Assembly: GCF_029637485.1 (NCBI RefSeq)
Contig: NZ_CP069128.1
Location: 1-64,000, forward strand
Origin: Sphingomonas sp. LHG3406-1
GTDB lineage: Bacteria > Pseudomonadota > Alphaproteobacteria > Sphingomonadales > Sphingomonadaceae
Length of the DNA: 64,000 nt
Direction: 5' to 3'
Shown here: one piece after another, positions 63,359-64,000 of the stretch
Numbering within the stretch: the stretch's first letter is position 1
Layout: every line of letters begins with the position of its first letter
Program-made: the position numbers and the translations under genes
The notes under the pieces: generated by a model
The model's input: only the letters and a program-made list of their open reading frames with translations
Database searches by the model: none
Told to the model about the DNA's origin: nothing

Positions 63359-64000
63359 GCGCGCGCGCCACGGCGACCCATTCGGCCACGCTGACCGTTT
63401 CCGCCCGCCGCTCGGCCGCAATACCCAAACCCTGAAGCGCGTCGAGCGCGTTCGGGACCGACTTCAGGCTCTGGCGCAGCATCTTGCGGCGCTGGCCGAA
63501 GGCGGCGGCAGTAAGCCGCTCCAGCACCGCTGCATCGACCCCGTCGGGGGCGTCCTTGGGCACGATGTGGACCACCGCCGAGGCGACCTTGGGCGGCGGC
63601 ACGAAGGCCGAGCGATGGACCGGCAGGGCGATGCGGGGCGCTGCCCGCCATTGGGCGGCGACGGCGAGCCGGCCATAGGCCTCGTCTCCCGCATCGGCGA
63701 CGATCCGCTCGGCCACTTCCTTCTGGAACATCAGCGTCAGGCTCGCCCACCACGGCTTCCACTCCGCCGCCAGCCAGCGCAGCAGCAGCGCCGTGCCGAC
63801 ATTGTAGGGGAGGTTGGCGACGACATGCGCCCCCCGGCCGACCAGCGGCGCCTCGTCGACCTTCAGCGCATCCTCTTCCAGCACTTCCAGCCTGCCGGGA
63901 AACAGCGCCTGCAGTTCGGCCAGCGCAGGGATGCAGCGGCGGTCGCGCTCGACCGCGGTGACCCGCGCGCCGGCATTAAGCAGCGCGCCGGTGAGGCCGC
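63345..64000 (-). CDS. rsmA: 16S rRNA (adenine-N6)-dimethyltransferase RsmA/KsgA, 5' end off the window
   Basis: C-terminal 218 or so residues. From the right edge the frame reads GLTGALLNAGARVTAVERDRR (SAM region), then EVLEEDALKV, VANLPYNVGTALLLRW (NLPYN catalytic), MFQKEVAERIVADAGDEAYGRLAVAAQW, FVPPPKVASAVVHI and a C-terminal helical domain. The N-terminal about 45-60 residues lie beyond 64000. Dimethylates A1518/A1519 of 16S rRNA. Confidence 0.94.
   Translation of the reverse strand, partial: GLTGALLNAGARVTAVERDRRCIPALAELQALFPGRLEVLEEDALKVDEAPLVGRGAHVVANLPYNVGTALLLRWLAAEWKPWWASLTLMFQKEVAERIVADAGDEAYGRLAVAAQWRAAPRIALPVHRSAFVPPPKVASAVVHIVPKDAPDGVDAAVLERLTAAAFGQRRKMLRQSLKSVPNALDALQGLGIAAERRAETVSVAEWVAVARALSSS

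Overview
The window is one contiguous, gene-dense, GC-rich (clearly above 60% G+C) stretch of an alphaproteobacterial chromosome, most likely a sphingomonad (order Sphingomonadales). This rests on the cckA-type hybrid kinase, the chvI-chvG-hprK-rapZ-EIIA-HPr block divergent from pckA, an EL222-like LOV-HTH protein, a korAB pair, proline-tailed outer-membrane proteins, several small proteins of a type I associate with sphingomonads, and small GC-rich paired-hairpin repeats. I see no rRNA, tRNA, CRISPR array, insertion sequence, integrase or prophage gene. The window reads as core chromosome with a few accessory catabolic modules.

Layout. 0-10 kb (mostly minus strand): copper-handling pair (SCO, PCuAC); thiolase / FAD reductase / 2Fe-2S ferredoxin; an Nfu protein; an overlapping Baeyer-Villiger monooxygenase / SDR / hydrolase module; an OmpA-domain protein; a proline-tailed beta-barrel protein. 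10-20 kb: small sphingomonad-type proteins, smpB, an M13 peptidase, cckA plus a lone receiver protein, an L,D-transpeptidase, a second proline-tailed OMP, and a divergent LOV-HTH photoreceptor. 20-30 kb: cca, CoA pyrophosphatase, DUF1285, a pteridine-reductase-like SDR with folB, tonB-exbB-exbD-exbD, sodC, small stress-type genes and rppH. 30-41 kb: korA, a 25-residue micro-ORF, a membrane protein and korB, then a spermidine-synthase-like protein, a DUF457 membrane protein, photolyase, cyclopropane-fatty-acid synthase and rmuC. 41-50 kb: two META-type lipoproteins, a SpoU methyltransferase, the HPr/EIIA/RapZ/HprK/ChvG/ChvI block and pckA. 50-64 kb: a complete RND efflux operon (adaptor, pump, outer-membrane factor), a DUF885 protein, an NfeD/SPFH pair, a CitE-like lyase, guaB, an rsmB-type methyltransferase, a TPR protein and the 3' part of rsmA.

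Themes. Envelope and stress: TonB/Exb, RND efflux, L,D-transpeptidase, OMPs, ChvG/ChvI, CckA. Light and oxidative stress: LOV-HTH, photolyase, CFA synthase, SodC. Carbon control: nitrogen/carbon PTS proteins beside ChvI/ChvG and PckA.

The most notable observations are: a paired-hairpin repeat inserted in frame inside the CFA synthase gene; a 25-residue membrane micro-ORF joined by TGATG junctions within the kor operon; an apparent CTG start in a CTGA overlap; a 53-residue small protein; a perfect 16-bp palindrome upstream of pckA; and a LOV-HTH regulator divergent from an outer-membrane protein gene. I found no clearly new multi-gene defence or biosynthetic system.
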